Below, piece by piece: positions 52,888 to 64,000 of a stretch of 64,000 nt of DNA. Source of the stretch: Callaeas wilsoni. Its lineage: Eukaryota > Chordata > Aves > Passeriformes > Callaeidae. The stretch spans positions 62,001-126,000 of the forward strand of contig VWPU01006194.1 of NCBI GenBank assembly GCA_013398955.1, given 5' to 3'. A program made the position numbers and the translations under genes. The stretch's first letter is position 1. Each line of letters starts with the position of its first letter. The notes below the pieces were generated by a model, which saw only the letters and a program-made list of their open reading frames with translations, did not search any database and was not told the DNA's origin.

Positions 52888-53732
52888 TAGCAGATATTTT
52901 CCTTTATTTAGTTTTAGCCCTCTCTTAAAGACTTTTATTTTGTGATTCTGATATGTGACTGTTTTTATAATGTCAGGAAAGTACCTTGAGTTAAAAAATT
53001 TATTGTGCTATAATCTTTGTACAGCAAGATTTAGCATTTCTGCATTAAACATCCTTACACTGTAGTTTTACTATCTCCCTTCGAGGTAATCCTTTTTACA
53101 GAGGGTCATGGCTTTTCAATGTCTGTATGAAAACACATTTGCACAAAGAAATAAAAGCCAAATTCACAAACCTACAAATGACAAGCAGAAAGGGCTTGTA
53201 TTCCAGCTTGCTTTCCTGCAAAATCCTTTGAAAGGCTAAACAGCCTTTTCAGGGCAAGCACTAATCTGCAGACTTGTATCCCTATGTTTGAATGTAATGA
53301 GGTTCCAGTAAACACATGCACTCTGTGTCGACACAGTGAGCTCAGTTTAAGAGAAGCTTATTTTCAGCTACTTTCAGGCAGCTAAGAGCAGATCCGAAGT
53401 GCTACTTTAACTGGAATGAGAATGCCTGCGCAGGGATTTGCACTGAATTCGTGAGACATTCACAAGTTTCCTTATGGACATGGCTTAAGTCATGCAGAGA
53501 GCTCTTTCACAATCAAAGCTTCCACTTCGTTGTCCAAACTCTCATCTTTTAGTTTCCTGTCTTGACTGAGGTTAAATAAAGTCAACTTTACCCATTACTT
53601 TTCTGTTTATCCCCATCAGTATTTAAGAGAATACGTAAATCTTGTACTTGTGTCTGAATCATTTACTATTCTATTATACCTGTTGGAAGAATGTGGCCTT
53701 TTTCTACATCAAATAACAGTAATTTTCTTTCG

Positions 53733-53853
53733 AGGCCAGGCTGAATGGGAATCTGAGCAACTTGGTCGAATAGAAGGTGCCATGGCATGAGGGCTGGAAC
53801 TAGATGATATTTAAGACCCCTTTTAACCCAAACCATTCTATGATAAATGATTC
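53733..53853 (+). mobile_element. CR1 LINE 3' end, plus orientation
   Basis: AGGCCAGGCTGAATGGGAAT is followed by CTGAGCAACTTGGTCGAATA, GAAGGTGCCATGGCATGAGG, GCTGGAACTAGATGATATTT and finally CCAAACCATTCTATGATAAA. This follows the avian CR1 3' consensus almost word for word, with moderate divergence. It is 5'-truncated to about 120 bp and carries only one to two units of the ATTCTATGA-type tail. It lies antisense to SEMA3A. Confidence 0.92.
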
Positions 53854-54552
53854 CCAATCTTTCCACATTCTAAATTCAGTACAAGCTTCACAGATTTTTA
53901 GTTAGGAATCAAAATTAATGATCTAGACTATACTCCACAGACTTCAAGAGATTTGTTCTTCAGTAAGTGTTCCAGGAAAAGACCCTTGGTACAGCAACAG
54001 TAAGTTGATGAAGACTTACTTTTTCATTACTCCTGCACTTAAATAATGAAATGAGATCCCTGTTTCTTATAAATAAAGATGATGAAATGCATAAACAGAA
54101 AGTTTTTTTAAAAGAGAATAAAATAAATTGTTATTCAGAGTAAATGAAGTTAAGCACCTCAACCAGCTATAATTAAATTAAATATGCCACCATGACTATT
54201 GTTGATATACCACCTTCATGACCATTGATGCTTAGCCAAACAGAAAATGAAACTTGGATCAAGTAAAGGGGAAAAACAACAGTGCTATTGCTCTGCAGTT
54301 TTCTGCTGTTTGACACATGGTTTGTATTGTAGGTGCACGAATATCCCTTATGAAACCCTTTGCAAGCTTGTAAATAAACACTGGCTACACACAGTAATGT
54401 TGATTTATACAAATGGCAAATGCTTTCAGGTTTTCTGCTGGTTCCATATTTCAAACAAGCTGGAAGTATAGATGAAATGATCAGAGTCACTGCTTTGAAA
54501 AAGTAATCAATGCCATTTGTTTTTCTGATTACACACTTACTGGTTCGTAATT

Positions 54553-54590
54553 AAAAAAAAAAAAAACAAAAAAAAAAACCAAAACAAACA
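54553..54590. repeat. A-rich tract with C interruptions
   Basis: Fourteen A, C, eleven A, then CCAAAACAAACAA. Confidence 0.88.
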
Positions 54591-54641
54591 ACTCATACCT
54601 CAGGGCAAAAGAACTCACTGGAAGATAATCTTCCTCGCTTA

Positions 54642-54692
54642 CACTGTTTGTTTTCTAATTCTGCTCCTCTCTTCCACTGTTTGTTTTCTAAT
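54642..54692 (+). repeat. Short direct repeat (18 bp identical, 33 bp period)
   Basis: CACTGTTTGTTTTCTAAT occurs at 54642-54659 and 54675-54692. The 15 bases between are C/T-rich, and the sequence after the second copy is too. Probably a local slippage duplication. Confidence 0.88.
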
Positions 54693-56129
54693 CCCCCTTC
54701 AAAAACTGTCTCCAGGTTTGGAATCAGGCTGAATCAATCAGTATATTTTTACTGTGCCTTAGAGGTAAAAATCTGTATTATCTGAGAAGCTGTAGCTCAG
54801 AGAACAGACCAATTCTATGTGAATCCGAGTATTAAGACTTGTTTTTCACTCCTACATATGATAACTTCATGTAGGATTGGCCCATAGGTGTGCAGAGGGG
54901 CATCTAAAGATTATCTGGTGGACAGATAGTTCCACCACTTCTAGTTACCTTCTCTGGGGGCTCTTTTTGGCCTGGGAACACAGGATCATTTTCACATGAC
55001 AATGACTGAAGCTTCAACTTTTAAGAAATCTGAATTGCAGAGAGCAAAACCAATGAAGGCCAAACGACTTGCCCTGGGCAGATGCCTGAGAAATAGAGAA
55101 GAACCCCTAACACTGTTGTCATCCTCAACCAAAATGTGCAGCAGTTTTCCATATCACTGATAAGAAGGTGCCACCACTGTTAATTATCTCACTAGCACAA
55201 AAAAACCCCGTATCACAACACGAAAAAAAATCTAGATTTCTATCATGAGTTCTTCATGTTTCCTTTCCTGCTGCTAATACTTTCTGAGCTGTGTTGTGAG
55301 TAAAGTTTTCTGAAGCAGAAGGCATATTTCTTTTTTTATTTCTTTTCTGTTTCATCAGAAGACATAAGTAGGCAAAATATTTAAAGAGCAAACTTAAGGT
55401 ATGTTGATAATGTCATTGCCTGGAGCAAAGCCAATGTTTCAGAAGGATGGCAGAGATCTGAACTTTACATCTTCTTGCTTACATATGAAAAGGTCTCAGA
55501 TGAAGGATCTATTTATCTAGTGGTTTGTTTCTCTTTAAACAAAGAATAAAAAAGCAGAATGTACTGCTTTACTTGTATTTGTCACTGCCAGTTTACACAA
55601 TGCTAGGAAATTATTTTTTAAGTCAAAATCTGTCACTGATGTGGCCCATGTCATATTTCTACTTTAAGAGGTGACAAAAAATGTTTATATCCACATCAAG
55701 CCACTTGCTCAACTTTTCTGGTGTGGTTTATATTAAATACAGAAGAAGGCAGCAACTTAGTAATCCCTGAAAGCATCCTTGTGATGAGTCAGACTGAGCT
55801 GTTAGCAAAACTCAAGTCATTTGGTACCAGGCTTTAACTCCATGTAGCAGCAGAAGTGTGAAAAAGACCAAGTGAATTTTAATACTTCTCCCATCGGAGT
55901 GTTGCTACTTGAGCTTTGCACTTATGCAGCACATGGAACATCACTGCGATAATTTTGACATTCCATTTCTCTTCATCAGTCTTGTCACTGTTCTTTTTAA
56001 CATGCATCAGCTTTATTCTACATATAAGAGCAACCAAGATTGTTTTATGCTTAATAGCAAATGGATACATCTTCAAGTCTTCTGACCAACTATATTATAC
56101 ATTTATGTGCCTGATATTCTGCACATAAT

Positions 56130-56830
56130 AATAATTACTACAGGGCTGATATTTAATTTACTTAATTAATTTCATTGTGAAAGCGTGTTTGAAGCCGTGT
56201 TACTGAAGGATTCCTCCAAGGTAACCATTTAACAGCTAAGTAACCTTTAATTACTTGCCATAATGATACGCATCAAAGACAGATATTGTTATACTGTGAC
56301 ATCTGAGCACTTTAACCTAAAGGTAGTTATTAGCACTCCCATGCAAGATTCATTATGGATCATATTTCATTAATGGAGAGTATTGTGTTCTCATCTGATT
56401 ATGTACTTGAAAACATTTATTAATATATCTCTCTGAGTGTGACCATGTTGCAACTTGGAGGGATCCATAGATTTTCATACATCAGGAAGCATTTCTTAAC
56501 TAAACTCTATACAATCACATAGGAGAGAAGTTGTACGAAGGCTCTTCTGGACCTATCTGACACGAACACTAAATAGGAAATTGCTTAGGGATGGACAACA
56601 TGTACAATTACGATTAGCAGTGCAATATTTGAAACTGAAATAATTAAAATGCAAATTAATGCTGCACTGCAGGAATCACTAGCTGTGATTTACATCACTA
56701 CAGGTGAGAAGACAGTCCAGACTTGTAGATGACTGCAAATGTACACAAATTAAAATAGATTAGATGACATAGCAAGTCATCACCAATTCTAATAGGCGTG
56801 AATTCATCATAATAACATTTATTTATTCTG
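56130..56830. promoter_or_regulatory. Candidate conserved noncoding region with octamer/homeodomain motifs
   Basis: The region is dense in TAAT-core homeodomain sites. At 56641-56660 TAATTAAA is followed directly by the perfect POU octamer ATGCAAAT (56649-56656), whose end overlaps another TTAAT. It contains no recognisable transposon or microsatellite. AT-rich DNA yields TAAT cores by chance, so this rests mainly on the octamer with adjacent homeodomain core. Confidence 0.22.
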
Positions 56831-59800
56831 CACAATACTTCTTTTTAGCTAAGTTTTCCAATGGTGACTGTTTTTTTCATCCAAATGTTTCTCACATTAT
56901 TTTCTGACTCACTGAGCTACAGAAAAAAATATTTTTAAAAACAAAGCTTTCTTCTGGGAAAAAAATAAAAATAACCATATGTGAATTGTCTACAGCAAAT
57001 AACACAGAAGCTGAAGAGAAAGAAAAAGCAGGCACTAACTAGTCTTTCCTTGAGTTCCCAAGAAATGTTGGAAAGTTACTCACCCTTTTCCAATGAAATG
57101 AGTTACTTAGGAAATAACTAATTTACTCCAAGTCCACAGAGCCATGAACGAGTCAGAGACATGTATTTCATCTGAGTCAGGTCGTACTCATTAAATTATT
57201 TTTTTTAGATGAACAAGAGAGAGGTGAAGGAAGGAACAGAAGGGCACAGAACACTTCCCTCACAGGAATTTGAGGGAAGATGCAGAGATTCTATATGGTT
57301 TATGCTCAGGAGCTCAAAGAGGAGCCGGCACACTTCCAGACTTACCAAGTACCATAAACAGAAAACAAGTTGTTACAAGATATGTAAGCTGGAACTCAGC
57401 ATGAATGGAAGAGTAAACAACTTTTTTTCTAAGTGACTTCCAGTGGCTTTATTCTTAGATTTTGAGAACAGAAAGAGTTGCTGCAATCACTTAGTCTGAT
57501 TTCCAGCACCACACAAGCTGTAGGCATATGGGACAAGCACAAATATTTAAAACACTGCCTGTTTCAGTACTATTCTTAATCTCCCAGAGCATTTCAGCAG
57601 TTAACTGATTAACTCTTCACGGCAGAAGATATATGGACTAATGTAAAAGGAGATAATTATTTATGTCTATACCCTGCTCTTGTATCTGTTGGTTTTAGAT
57701 AATTCTATGCACAGTCTCATGTTCCTTCCGTGCACAAAATACAGTGTCTGTCTAAGCCATGATCTGTTCCTTAAACTGTATTTTCTTCCTGCTGACAGGT
57801 ACTATTTCAGCAATCAAGCATACGTTCCTGTACCTGGTCTCTACTCACACAAAAGTATTGTTTAAAGAAGGATGAAGGATTTTTTCTCTTCTAAGACTTC
57901 CAAGATCTTGAAATAAGTGACTGTTAGTTTATTTGTGTCATCTTATGCCAGAAAAGCATATGATGCAAAATGATGAAAGGTTGTATGTATAAAGGCAAAG
58001 AAACTTATTCTTTATACTTACTAAAGCGATTTAGCAAAGTTACAAAGTGTACAATGGGTAAATTCTATCTGCTCTTGTTTTGCAGAGATCCTTTCTCTTC
58101 CAGCCATCTTCTCTGTGTGTCTAGCATATATGGGATTAATTCTTATTCACTTTCTTACATGATTCAGTATTTTTTTTTCCTTAAGAAGCAAAGTACTAAT
58201 TACTAGTCAAATAAGTATTATTTTCTTACTGAACTGTAGAATAGTTGAATTTTATGATTTGAATGAATTTAGATGATAACAAATTTCAGACAGTCCTTGT
58301 ATAAGAGGGCAGAGAAGAGACTCCATTTCAAAATCTTTTAAAGGTAAGAAAGCATCTGGAAAGTATTATGAAAGCTTTTTCTGATATCAATATGAGTCTG
58401 TACATAAAAGTGAGGATGGTCAAGATAGCAGGAGAAGAGCAATTATTTCCTGTTCCACCAGGCAACTGCTGGAAATACCTGTGTCCTGCTGTTTACTCAC
58501 AGAAATAGTAGCTTCACCTGTAGTTGCTTTGCTTTTTATTAAAGATCAGATAAGATTTAATCATTGCAGAGAAGCCACTTTTGTCATGCCAACTGCAGCT
58601 GCTGATGAAAGAAAGAGATGTCTAAGGAGATTGAAAGTACACCATTGTAGAAACTGACTTTTTTCTTTCCTGAATCTGTTTGAAAGCTTCTACATCCATG
58701 AATATTCTCATTTTTCCTTTGGGGAAATTCCCTCTTTTTTGGGAATTCTGAATCAGTGAGAGTCTTGTGGTGAGAAACAACATTAGGAAGAGGTTTTGAG
58801 GAGATCAGGCATGAACGTCTCCATCACTGCCGAGCAGCCTGTGTCATGGCCATGCACAGCTTCCCTGGGCCCTTCCTGGGCCTAACTGCGGGCCACTCCC
58901 CATGCCAGTGTACCATTAAACTCACACAATGGCAACATGCAGAAACTATAAATATTAGGTTGGTCTGAAAACATGGGAAAAGGCAGTGCTTTCAGAATCA
59001 CATGTCTCTGAGAGTTAAATATATCCCACAGCCTTTAAAAAAAGGGCTGAAAGGCATTTCACAGCATGCCAGCTGTCATAAAATTTTAGGCAAAGACCAG
59101 TGAAGTTGGTTCACCAATAAGGCCTTCATTAGGTTCTCGTGTCTGAGTATATAATATAACTGGCTAGTTTGCTGTTCAGCATTTTACAGCACCGTGGTCT
59201 GTATGTGGAGCATCACCCACAGCTAAAACCTGCTGCATTGTGACCTTGGCTGTTTAAAGATTATTTGACAAGATGTTGGTACGGAGCTACAAACACAATG
59301 CAGTCACTTCCTTCAGTGGCAGAAATCACATTTACGATTCTTCTTCATTAGGTCAGCCCCTGTCAACTGGAGCCTTGTGACGTGAATCCCACAATGAATA
59401 ATGCTGCTTTGATGCTGATCTATCCAAACCTGAGCTCGGCAACTCTTTCAGTTTTGTTTCCTCCTGTGCCTCTAAATCAAGAAATAATTCTATTTATAAG
59501 TCATTTCCTCAATTAAGTCAGTCTATACTATAAGCTGGCTTTCCACTGTTTTTATTACATTGGTTTCCCAACAGATGGTAGTTTGTTATTTTATTTTTTC
59601 TCCCCCATGTTGGTCGAGAGATCAAAGGATTTAGCCATACTTGTCTTTTGTTTCAGGAGGTGTGTGGATGAAATTTTGCATATGTTGCATGACTGTGAAG
59701 TTGGGTTAATGTTTTCAATTGTTACTCTAACAAGAGGCAAATGCTGAATTTCTGTGTTACTAGAAACATTATAGGCTCTGTTGATGAGCCAACATAATAT

Positions 59801-60779
59801 TCCCACCCAGAAAATTGGATCGACATCTTAATGTGACTGCCATACCTCTTAAAAGTACAATCTATGTCTGTAACGAGTTAGGAAAACTGTATCACCTCAT
59901 GGTATAGTAAGGTAACCATGTGTCAGTGGGAATATTTACATAATGGGAATAAATAATTCATCATAACATCCTTTGACTGATAGGAGAAATAATGAACATC
60001 CAAATGCAACCAGTGGGTATATTTTCAGCTCCTCTGGTAGTCATCGCTAAAACTAATTTCCTTAAAGTAGTCACAAAACTCTGAGTCATCTTTCTAACAA
60101 TGCTAGAAATTAATGTGTTTTTTTTCCTGAGACTATGAAATTGAAGAGTGCACCTCAGTTTTAGATATCCCAGTACAAGTCATAGGGAACTCCACTGAAA
60201 ACAACTAGCTCTAGGAAAAAACACCCCATACTTTACAAAAATAAATTAAACCCAGATCCTAAGAGGGTCTTTAACTTGAATCATTCATTATCTGAGCATA
60301 TTCAAAGTTACCCGTGGTTTTAAGACATGGACTCACAAAACGAGACATCACATGTGGTATAAGTGAAAGTCCACCCAGTGGTTCTGCCTGCACACATGTG
60401 CACGCTCCACTCTGCAAATTTTCTTCCATGGAGGTCTCTCTCTATCTCAGTCTTTTTTTTCTCCCCTCCAGCAACATAAACAAAAGTTTTCCCACAGTTC
60501 TGAGACTTATTTCTTTGAACCTAATGAATATGTCGACTGGCTTTGGTTTCTTATTCATGGAAGCCATTCAGCTGTGGCGCACTGTACACAGTTCTCCACT
60601 GTAATCAACCAGCATTTCTCTGCCACCAAGGACGAGAGCCGTGTACGGTGAGGGAACAATGGTGTCCTCAGTTATCTCACTGGAAGCATGCTAGTGCATA
60701 GATTCCTCTCATTAGGAGGCTGGCGGTTCAAATTTGACACTATTACTCACATTGGACTCTTTCTGCATTAGGAAAAACT

Positions 60780-60795
60780 AAAAAAAAAAAAAAAA
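60780..60795. repeat. Poly-A tract
   Basis: About sixteen A. Confidence 0.88.
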
Positions 60796-61112
60796 CTATG
60801 CTAACAATTACCTTGTTAGAGTTAGTTTTTTTCCAACAGTGCAGGACAAGATGCAGTATCTTGCTAGTTCCAAGCTTCCTTTTGTGCTACTGCATACATG
60901 TAGAGATCAGACCAGATCCACGGAAACACCAACACTGTCTCCAGACCACATCTTTACTAGTTCTCCCTCATCTCAGGGTTTTATTTGTTTCAATTAAAAC
61001 CAAACTGCAGAATGCTGGAACATCACCTGCAGAGTGACTTCCACTTACATTTTCTTTAAAAGATCTGTATAAAGTAATGTTGAATTAATATGGTTCTGGA
61101 GTTCGTTTTTCA

Positions 61113-61136
61113 GTTTGGTTTGGTTTGGCTTGGTTT
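61113..61136. repeat. (TTTGG)n microsatellite
   Basis: Four to five GTTTG units, one altered to GGCTTG. Confidence 0.85.
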
Positions 61137-62939
61137 CTTAAGAATAAACTGGGAGGTCTGCCATAGCAATTTGGATATATTTATCAAGCCCTAAACAAAA
61201 GTTAGCTGCTGAATAGCTGAAATGATCAGACTTGAATAGTGATGAGGGTTTCATTAGTGGTTTCTGCTGTGCAACAAATGGCCTTTGCAGTTGTAAATTC
61301 CATGTCTTTGTTCTGTTTCTCATCATATCTTATACCTCTCCTCAGTATGACTTACTAAAGAACTGTGCTTCCATTTTACCCTCAGTCATGTAGTCCGAGG
61401 AATAAAGGTGAAGAAATAAAATAGCCACCACACTGTTTTCACTTGTGTTAGTTTAAAACTTGATTTCATTTCCTGCATGTAAATGTTCTACTTGTAAATC
61501 TCAGAGTGAGCCTCAGACGTAATTACTGACTTTGTCACTTTAGACATAAATATATTCCAAATTGCTTAGGTGTAATTATGAAATATGCAAGGGCAGGACT
61601 GGATGCATTAAATGACAGCTGAAAACCTACGATGTTCATATTTCCTGTCAGTGATTAAAGCATGACCCCTTTGCTAAATACTTTCCCTCCAAAAATGGTA
61701 TTTGTACCGCATCTGAATTTTAAGATACTGAGCCACATCCTTTGCATACTTATGATTTGGAATAACCCTATTCTTATAAATACATCTTTGAATAGGTAAA
61801 TGGAAGGTCAAATGGATCAGTTAGTTGTCAAGCATTCAGCTGTCATAAAGGCACATCCTCCTTAATTGAATATACCAAGATGTAAAACTGTAGCTACATA
61901 TTCAATTTATCATACTTTTATTGTGTGTTTTACATTAACAGTTTAGTATGCATTATCATTTTTATTAGGAAATAGATCTTGATAAAATAAGATATTTGGG
62001 GAAAAAAAAAATCTAAATTTTTGTTTTTAGTGTCCCACTTTGCTGAGGATGAAATGTCCACTGCAGCTGTGTAGACTTTCCCAACAGTGAGGGGTAAGAA
62101 AGATGTCAGCCATTGCTGCCATGTGTGCTATTCAGTTGAGAGAAGTTTACCTCATAAATTAAACTATTCTGACAGCTAAATTATCGCATAAAGCCTAATA
62201 GTCCTACTTTAAAGGATCTGCTCTGGAAATAAATGTTTATTGGAAATATATTTTGCTTGGGGATGACAGGATGAAGTTCTGAAAAATCTGAGTTTTCCTG
62301 GTTGAAGTTCTCTTTTAGCGAAGTAAGTGTTCAAAATACAGCCAAAGTCAAAGGAGATCTGCAGTGTATTCAAAGACAAGTCTTCATAAATAATAGCATT
62401 TAACCATGAACCTGATTAATATTTGTTTACAAAGGGGTTTATGGAGTTTTTCAAAAAGTCTTGTAAATGGGAATCAAGTTACTGCTTTACGGCGATGTTT
62501 TCTTTTCCCCCATGGTTAAACTCCTCATGCAATGGAAAGAAGTGCTTTAAAAGGTACTTACATTGTGCCTAAGCTAGAGTTCTGGCTCTTTGGTTTTATT
62601 TTCCTGTACTATAGTAACAGGATATCTGGAAGTTTGAAAGGTTAAAGCACCTGTAAACTGAAGAAGGCTATTGCAGTCTGTAAGCTAGATCATCTTTTAA
62701 TGGCATTTCTCTGTAATTACACTGATGCTTAGAATGAGTATGTCACACATAACAGTTCCATCGCAAATGAGAATAATCCTTTAACAGTACCCCTTCCCTT
62801 CATACTTCCTCTATATAAGCATATAAATACCATATAAAGGCATAGTTAATTAGATGGAAAGAAAACTAGCCTCAAGTGATTTTTAACTTAAAAAATAATT
62901 TGCTCTAATGTTTCACTTAAAATCCACAGCTCATAATCT

Positions 62940-62967
62940 TGACTGATGTAAACTGACTGATGTAAAC
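62940..62967 (+). repeat. Perfect tandem duplication (14 bp x 2)
   Basis: TGACTGATGTAAAC occurs twice head to tail (62940-62953 and 62954-62967) with no spacer. The exact identity suggests a recent slippage event. Confidence 0.92.
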
Positions 62968-64000
62968 AGGTCTGCTGTCTTTGATGAAGTTAGGCTAATT
63001 TATGTCACATCTACTACTACTGAAATCAACGTTTCATCCTGAATTTTTACACTAAATAAACACAACATGTTTAGTACCAGCAGTAGCATTGATCCTTCAA
63101 TTAGTGTGTTTCTTCGAAGTCATTCTTTTAGGAAAAAAATGCTCTTTCATCTCTCTCTAGATATAATATATACAGAGAGACAAAATGATAGATGCATAAA
63201 TGTGTCAGAATAGGATGTCCATTACTTAGGAAATGCACTCTGGGTCTCATAACATGAAGTAAAGAAGGAGTAAAAAAGAGTGGAAAGTATATTTCAGCAA
63301 AATTTTATGAGTTGAACCAAAGATTTTTAAAATACACAGAGTCCGGAAAAAGCAAATATGTTACAGGTGGTAGCATTATATAACTTCATATGCAATAACC
63401 TAATGTTTTATGTACATCATAAATCTAAACTGAATTTAAACCTTCCTTATTGATTGAGAAATAACCTGCAAGTAAAGTGATGCCAGATCTTTTAAGTTCA
63501 TGCAGTTAAAAATGAGTTTTAATCTGTTGGACAATGACAAGAACTTTGGAATTAGGAGACAATAAAAAAAGCTGGGTTAGTTCTTCAGACAGCACCTACT
63601 GATTTACCTCTGCTGAAGAAAACCTAATGCACTCCTACAGAGGATCTGGCAAACAATTTTGTAAAGCTCTTGCAATGCCTGTCTGAGCATTTAAAATTTT
63701 TTAAAAAAAGGTACTATAGGGCATTCTCCACACCTTCACCTGTATGTACGGGTTAAGTAAATGGAAAATCCTGTTTTTACTGAAACAGGACTGTTCCCTG
63801 CTGGTTCACTAAAACTACCCCAAAGGGAGCCCCGGGGAAAGGGAGCAGAGCTCCTTCCCCCTGCTCAGGCATGCACAGGCAGGTGCATTCTGCATCCTGT
63901 TGTGATTTTCTAGGGGCTTTAATGCACCTCTGTGTCTCCCTGCAGTTGGATTCGTTCCTTTCAAGCACAGATCTGACTTGTTTAATTTTGCAACCATTAA

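Larger units (their letters stand above)
37503..64000 (-). other. SEMA3A intron upstream of the first visible exon (partial, at least 26.5 kb)
   Basis: This is intronic DNA running off the right edge. It holds CR1 ends at 49300-49410 and 53733-53853, trinucleotide, pentanucleotide and homopolymer repeats, three small tandem duplications or inverted repeats, and a homeodomain/octamer motif cluster near 56649. I looked by eye for the preceding SEMA3A exon (…ACGTGAFHPICTYIE…) and did not find it. I see nothing recognisable in 38400-40980, 42410-44480, 44510-46720, 46790-48280, 49411-52870, 52888-53732, 54700-56130 and 56840-60780, or in most of 61140-64000. Confidence 0.85.

Noticed and set aside
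37510..64000. Possible preceding SEMA3A exon (…ACGTGAFHPICTYIE…)
   Set aside because: I scanned the plus strand by eye for its reverse complement and the expected splice signals and found none. It probably lies beyond 64000, but an eye scan can miss a 120 bp exon.

Overview
This is a vertebrate, almost certainly avian, genomic window. It lies entirely inside one multi-exon gene on the minus strand: SEMA3A (semaphorin 3A, called collapsin-1 in chicken). Six consecutive coding exons are readable at 37409-37502, 30457-30576, 7716-7858, 6463-6577, 6296-6365 and 5083-5227, in transcription order. Each has AG acceptor and GT donor dinucleotides, and the codon phases match at every junction. Joined, they give 687 nt or 229 codons without a stop. 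By my count against the human protein from memory, they correspond to residues 152-380, the middle of the N-terminal Sema beta-propeller. The start codon, first Sema exons, end of the Sema domain, PSI, Ig-like and basic C-terminal parts all lie outside the window.

The bird assignment rests on two things. The window carries CR1 retrotransposon remnants, the dominant LINE family of birds and reptiles, with avian-type 3' ends. The exon residues also fit what I recall of chicken collapsin-1. The species cannot be fixed from the sequence alone.

Layout by plus coordinate: 1-5082 is intron after the last visible exon. 5083-7858 is a compact cluster of four exons with introns of 1068, 97 and 1138 bp. 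7859-30456 is a 22.6 kb intron. 30457-30576 is an exon, 30577-37408 a 6.8 kb intron, and 37409-37502 the first visible exon. 37503-64000 is at least 26.5 kb of the preceding intron. Everything outside the exons is AT-rich intronic DNA. It holds five recognisable CR1 fragments (about 1441, 9203-10135, 25190, 49300 and 53733, plus a shorter one at 30925), many microsatellites and homopolymer tracts, several short perfect inverted repeats and small tandem duplications. It also holds a pair of diverged same-orientation repeats 1 kb apart (27582 and 28570) and a few stretches that look like regulatory elements by motif and CpG content.

I found no second protein gene, tRNA, rRNA, recognisable ncRNA, endogenous retrovirus, CRISPR or bacterial feature. 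The many short open frames in the introns look like chance. No new biological system is evident. The best leads are the 27.6/28.6 kb repeat pair, the CpG-dense block at 21.55-21.77 kb inside the large intron, and the octamer/homeodomain cluster near 56.65 kb.
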